NCBI GenBank assembly: GCA_030837265.1
Contig: JAUPKV010000096.1
Location: 1-17,529, forward strand
DNA length: 17,529 bases
Source: Methanobacteriota archaeon
GTDB taxonomy: Archaea > Halobacteriota > Methanosarcinia > Methanosarcinales > Methanosarcinaceae
Direction of reading: 5' to 3'
Shown: piece by piece, positions 14,345-17,529 of the stretch
How positions within the stretch are numbered: position 1 is the first letter of the stretch
Layout: each line of letters starts with the position of its first letter
The notes under the pieces: generated by a model
What the model saw: only the letters and a program-made list of their open reading frames with translations
What the model was told of the DNA's origin: nothing
Database searches by the model: none
Translations under genes and position numbers: made by a program

Positions 14345-14454
14345 AATTTGGAGCCATTTGCCACCTTTGATATAACTCCAAATTATGTGATTCAACCCAA
14401 AAATTAAGAGAAAAATACTTAATTCTTAGAACCTATCTTTAAGATAGGTTCTAA
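14345..14454 (+). ncRNA. Candidate small non-coding RNA, about 110 nt
   Basis: Three stems follow one another. AATTTGGAG (14345-14353) pairs with CTCCAAATT (14376-14384). AATTAAG (14402-14408) pairs with CTTAATT (14418-14424). A perfect 14-bp stem, TTAGAACCTATCTT (14426-14439) with its complement (14441-14454), centres on a single T and would open to a small loop. A TATA box lies at the right distance upstream, and the last stem could end the transcript, though no long T-run follows. There is no open frame of note. No known RNA family was recognised. Confidence 0.35.
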
Positions 14455-14666
14455 ATTACGCTTACTCTTTTCCTAAAAGTCTATCCATCTAAAAAATAGA
14501 GACAATGTGCCAATTTTTCTGTAAATTCAAAGTCGAATGTCGAGATATTCATAGATATGTGCACAAATACACAGGTTTTACAACAAACCCTATACATTTT
14601 TTACTTCAGCTACAACATGTCTACATTCTTGAATATGCAAAATCGTTTCAGGATAAAACAAACTCT

Positions 14667-15131
14667 CTATTCATACATATTTATCACAATGCCTTCATTG
14701 GATTTGTTAGAGTCATCCATTGTATTCGGAACTTCCTCTATTTTATAAGCATTTTCCATAATACTTATTTTTTCAGTCTCCTTTTTCAAATAACTCACAC
14801 TCATAAATCCAATAACTACAACCACTAAAGAAGTAAGGAAACAAGAGGTGGCTTCATAACTTGTACATGTATAATTTGCCAAGTAGAAAAAGAATGGTCC
14901 TATTATACTTGAAACGGATAATAACCAAATTGCGAATAAAAAGAAAAACCCCGTTTCAAAAAACTTTTTTATTGCTTTATTTTTTAGACTTATATAAACA
15001 GTGTAAAAAAGAGGAACCACAACAAATGTAAAGATACAAAAAAACAATATTGCTGCACCAGAAACACCAACTGTTTGAAAATGAATGAAATTAAAGAATA
15101 CTTCAGGTAAATTGGATAATAAAAATTGCAT
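14667..15131 (-). CDS. Unrecognised small membrane protein, 154 residues
   Basis: No family was recognised. Three hydrophobic helices are clear: about residues 22-47 (VSGAAILFFCIFTFVVVPLF), 60-84 (GFFFLFAIWLLSVSSIIGPF) and 98-113 (FLTSLVVVVIGFMSVSYL). A short loop after the second carries two Cys (TCTSYEATSC), perhaps an external disulphide. The C-terminal 40 residues are soluble and acidic (KKETEKISIMENAYKIEEVP onward). The ATG at 15129-15131 has no ribosome binding site. A TATA box lies only about 25-30 bases upstream, so the mRNA is probably leaderless. A 92-bp inverted-repeat element abuts the promoter, and related sequence motifs in inverted order flank the gene on both sides. It may therefore have arrived with mobile DNA. 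Confidence 0.6.
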   Translation of the reverse strand: MQFLLSNLPEVFFNFIHFQTVGVSGAAILFFCIFTFVVVPLFYTVYISLKNKAIKKFFETGFFFLFAIWLLSVSSIIGPFFFYLANYTCTSYEATSCFLTSLVVVVIGFMSVSYLKKETEKISIMENAYKIEEVPNTMDDSNKSNEGIVINMYE

Positions 15132-15151
15132 AGAGTAAATGTATAATTAAC

Positions 15152-15165
15152 ATATATATTTTTTA
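15152..15165 (-). promoter_or_regulatory. TATA box implying a leaderless mRNA
   Basis: The minus strand reads TAAAAAATATATAT, centred 25-30 bases before the ATG of the 154-residue membrane protein. Transcription would start at or next to the ATG, in line with the missing ribosome binding site. The upstream edge of this region is the end of the adjoining inverted-repeat element. Confidence 0.5.
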
Positions 15166-15255
15166 GGTACTGTCAAGTTGACGGGTGTTAAGGAATTTTC
15201 CCAGCTACATTCGAACCTATAAAATGTTTAACACCCGTCAACTTGACAGAACCTA
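15164..15255. mobile_element. 92-bp MITE-like element with 28-bp inverted repeats
   Basis: The arms at 15164-15191 and 15228-15255 match at 27 of 28 positions (ends TAGGTACTGTCAAGTTGACG and the complement of TAGGTTCTGTCAAGTTGACG, continuing GGTGTTAA). The 36 interior bases code for nothing. The structure is that of two transposon ends brought together, a minimal non-autonomous IS derivative. The source IS family cannot be fixed from the sequence; the GGTTCTGT-like tip recalls IS6-type ends. As RNA it would be an extremely stable hairpin. Confidence 0.75.
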
Positions 15256-15453
15256 TATTTATGTAATATTGCTAATGCCATCAAGTTTTAGGATATATGT
15301 CATTTTGTAAGGAAAGCGCACAGATTTTACAACTAAACCTGTGCATATATTGCGAAGAAAATTTACAGAACTCTCGACATACTGCCTTATTATTTTAGTT
15401 TTCTTTTTTGTGTTAGAATAGTTATCCTGAAAAGGAAAATTTGCTAGACATAT
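15256..15453. other. Spacer with a short hairpin related to sequence at 14569-14597
   Basis: CGCACAGATTTTACAACTAA and the following ACCTGTGCAT (15317-15346) resemble ACACAGGTTTTACAACAAAC and onward at 14569-14597. Both form a small stem around TACAAC. Nearby, AATTTACAGAA (15360-15370) and TCTCGACAT are inverted copies of TTCTGTAAATT and ATGTCGAGA at 14517-14550. No gene is seen. Confidence 0.4.
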
Positions 15454-15495
15454 TGGGTAGAGCTACGTAAGCTGTCACCAGCCCCAAAGTAGGCC

Positions 15496-16193
15496 TTACG
15501 CCAGAGCGAGCCGTCTGGTCATACCGAGTTGGATCGTACCATAAGGTTCGACATGCCCATAGAAGAGGGGAGTCAGGCCCCGGTAATCTTCTTTGGTCAA
15601 CCTCTTGAGCCACACCTCGTCTTTGAGCACGTCCTGGACCATCAACATATTGATGTAGACCATGCTAATCTGTAAAAGATGTAAAGAAAGCATAGATATC
15701 TCTTGATCGTCTAAATGATTAGAAGTAAATTCTCCTCCTTTTCCGTAGTGAATAAATGAGTTTGCAGAGTTCCAATTTTCGACGACATTTAATCCCTCAT
15801 GGATCTCTCTACGCAATTCATCCGATTCAAGGTACTGGCAGAGGAAAATTGTCTTGATCGCACGGCCTAACTCTGCAAGTGCCTGATAGGCGGGATGTTG
15901 GAGATTGTTGCGGGTAAAACGCTGTAAGATGGACTCAGTATCCGCCGTCTCCAGTCGCAGAGCGGTGGCATATTTGATCATCTCATCGTACTGATTACGG
16001 ATGAGATCCCAGTTGATCACCTTCGTCAAGATAGGTTGCAGGTGTTCGTAGTCCGAAGGATTGCCCACTTCAGGCCGATATAACTTCTGAGAGGCAATAT
16101 CCTTGAGCCGAGGTAGCAAGCGGAAGCCGAGCAGATGACAGAACGCGAAGGCCACCTCGCTTTGTCCGTGCGTATCTACATAGTTTTTCTGGA
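15496..16193 (-). pseudogene. Tn3 transposase fragment, C-terminal catalytic part
   Basis: This is the C-terminal part of the DDE transposase, in one frame to the stop at 15496. It contains [20 protein letters not shown] (second catalytic Asp), [48 protein letters not shown] (catalytic Glu) and [14 protein letters not shown], all close to what I recall for Tn3-family TnpA. Upstream it joins directly to the RGPG end of the next fragment. About 45 residues (the recalled segment VMIYWHVEKKSLCIYSQLKS and onward) are missing, and the reading frame changes at the joint. An ATG at 16219-16221 opens this frame but lies in sequence belonging to the other fragment, so it is not a natural start. Confidence 0.85.
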
Positions 16194-16316
16194 GCCAGGT
16201 CCTCGGTAGTGAATATGCCATTCAGTGAGCAGATTCTGGTTCGAGGCCCCGAACTTCTTGGAGTCTGAAGCACAGGCCGTAGTGCCCTCACCCCGGATCT
16301 CCGTTCGTCGCACCTT
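16194..16316 (-). pseudogene. Tn3 transposase fragment around the first catalytic Asp
   Basis: In this frame the minus strand reads [20 protein letters not shown], then [20 protein letters not shown]. This is the TnpA segment with the first catalytic Asp (ASDSKKF). It connects to the upstream fragment through a run of six A (16317-16322). With five A the frame would read [11 protein letters not shown] without a stop, so a single-base insertion separates them. Downstream it ends at the deletion joint near 16194. Confidence 0.75.
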
Positions 16317-16975
16317 AAAAAATGGCATTGGCGACGTGAGCAATAGCGTTGCGTAATTGCTCTTTGTGGATATAGCGGCTGCGCACGTACCGCAAGTCGG
16401 AGTAGGTGGTGCTTAGATCGGCACTGGGCAAGCGTTTGAAGCCAGTGATTGTCCCGAGGCCATAGAGACAGAGGATCAACCGCCGATGCAATACATTACG
16501 TGGGAGACACTCCCTACTAGCAACAGAAGTCAGTAAGTCAGGAAAGTTGGTGCGCAAGGCGGTTTCTTTGAGTATATCCAGCAGGCTCGTCATCGGCCAA
16601 CGTTTGCCCACCTCCTGCTTAAGGTTCACCAGATTGCAGGGTTCAGGCTGGGGATCAAGCGGGGAGAGCCAGATCGGTTTCTTGCGATTTGGCAGGAGCT
16701 TGACCTTATTGAGAATACGGGGCATGGTACCGTCAAGCAAAAGGAGAGCTTTACGCATATCCCCTTTGATTTGCTCAATGAACGTGCCCGCTTCAGTAGG
16801 CTGGTGGAGCGCCTCATAGTAGATGTTACGCTTCTGGCTAAAGTCTGTGGGCATATCGTTGTCAGGGTTGCGATAGTGGCTAACCCCCATGACCCAGATC
16901 TCACGCACGCGCACTCTTTCCCGTAGTGCCTGCAAGACACATACCTCATAATTGAGACGATTGACTGCGTCCAGG
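16315..16975 (-). pseudogene. Tn3 transposase fragment, middle part
   Basis: The frame reads LDAVNRLNYEVCVLQALRER, then EIWVMGVSHYRNPDNDMPTD, YYEALHQPTEAGTFIEQI, LSPLDPQPEPCNLVNLK, RWPMTSLLDILKETALR and YGLGTITGFKRL, to [20 protein letters not shown] and a stop. All of these blocks correspond in order to the middle of Tn3-type TnpA. At its 5' side (about 16976) it is fused to the N-terminal fragment in a different frame. Roughly 300 residues of the usual protein between them are absent. Confidence 0.8.
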
Positions 16976-17529
16976 GTCCTGGCTTATGACTTGAAGGGTA
17001 CCGGTTGTTTGAATCCTGGTTGCTTGTGGATCTGGAGGACCTTGCCCTTGATCCTCACTCATTTCCAGCGCAGCGACCTCGGTCTGTAAGAGGACTTCAA
17101 GTGCTACCTGTGATGCTTCGGGGAGACGATCAAGTGTGGCGTCATACAACTGCTGCTCAAAGGTGTGGAGAGCGGAACGGATAATACGGGTCAGACGGTC
17201 TGATGTCGGAGCCTCCAGATGCTCGCGTTTGAACCACTTGTAGGCTTGCTCGCGCAGGCGCTCTTCCTGATGCTCCTGTGGAAGAAGGTCTGCAATGAGC
17301 CATTGTTGCATCCTTTCGGCATCTTCCTTAGTGGACTCCCTGAAACCAAGCGCTTTGCGGATCTGTGCTCGATGGTATTCGATGGTGCTACCAGTCCAGG
17401 CATATTGCAGATAAAGTTCAGGTGCAACATCAACTTGTGTGGCAACAAAAGAAATAACCACGCTGGTGACCTCATTTTTGAAGACGGGGAAGCGTCCTTC
17501 ACGCTGAAATAATTTGAGCAACACCGCAA
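16946..17529 (-). pseudogene. Tn3 transposase fragment, N-terminal DUF4158 part (cut by window edge)
   Basis: The frame enters from the right edge as AVLLKLFQREGRFP and continues with VAPELYLQYAWTGSTIEYHR, AQIRKALGFRESTKEDAERM and LLPQEHQEERLREQAYKWF, the DNA-binding DUF4158 region of Tn3 transposases. It carries on through LTRIIRSALHTFEQQLYDAT, then loses similarity and ends in a stop at 16946 just past the deletion joint. The true start lies outside the window. Confidence 0.8.

Larger units (their letters stand above)
15454..17529 (-). mobile_element. Tn3-family transposon, one end with decayed transposase (continues beyond window)
   Basis: The terminal repeat lies at 15454-15492 (GGGTAGAGCTACGTAAGCTG onward), three bases from the transposase stop codon, the arrangement expected at the tnpA end of a Tn3-type element. 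The transposase reads inward on the minus strand to the window edge. The DNA is visibly richer in G+C than the flanks. Tn3 elements are chiefly bacterial, so transfer from a bacterium is likely. A resolvase and the second end are not in the window. Confidence 0.85.

Noticed and set aside
14505..14828. Plus-strand 107-codon frame
   Set aside because: It overlaps the 3' part of the membrane-protein gene on the other strand; its His/Phe/Tyr-rich composition is typical of AT-rich spacer and it lacks start signals.

Overview
The window looks like chromosomal DNA of a methanogenic archaeon close to Methanosarcina. The gene families are ones I recognise from that genus (HtpX with a PspAB-like partner, a DUF1699 protein, a 7TM/PAS histidine kinase with the TRHDILNQ-type H-box, a DUF2683 antitoxin). 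The spacers are long and AT-rich. Promoters carry archaeal TATA boxes, and several ribosome binding sites resemble GGAG/GGTGA. No rRNA, tRNA or CRISPR array was found.

Layout. Bases 1-2852 (minus strand) hold the 5' part of a PspAB-like gene behind htpX (envelope/membrane protein quality control), a DUF1699 protein and an unrecognised 94-residue protein. Bases 2967-6433 (minus) form a small surface-polysaccharide patch: a Wzx-type flippase and a family 2 glycosyltransferase, then an uncertain 80-codon frame and an unrecognised 135-residue protein preceded by an array of AGTACT palindromes in 21-bp repeats. Bases 6841-8658 (minus) hold a secreted lipoprotein 5'-nucleotidase/cyclic phosphodiesterase of bacterial type, followed by a double-palindrome hairpin. 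Bases 8700-10560 are a gene-poor scrap yard: a solitary Tn3-type terminal repeat, a DUF2683 antitoxin with a broken RelE-type toxin, a possible small membrane-protein remnant and a run of hairpins. Bases 10562-13310 hold a UbiA-type prenyltransferase (plus) convergent with a membrane sensor histidine kinase (minus). Bases 13400-15492 are mostly non-coding and dense in inverted repeats: two candidate structured RNAs, a 289-bp and a 92-bp MITE-like element, and one small membrane-protein gene with an apparently leaderless promoter. From 15454 to the right edge lies the decayed end of a Tn3-family transposon, visibly richer in G+C than its surroundings, whose transposase (minus) has two deletions and a one-base frameshift.

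How it fits together. Left of about 8.7 kb the window is ordinary cell-envelope biology: membrane protease, glycan export and assembly, and an outer-surface nucleotidase. Right of it, the sequence records repeated insertion and decay of mobile DNA. No complete new multi-gene system is evident. The best candidates for undescribed biology are the structured, apparently transcribed non-coding segments (13.4-13.8 kb and 14.32-14.45 kb), the repeat-built 5' leader of htpX, the AGTACT operator-like array, and a bacterial-type Tn3 transposon in an archaeon.
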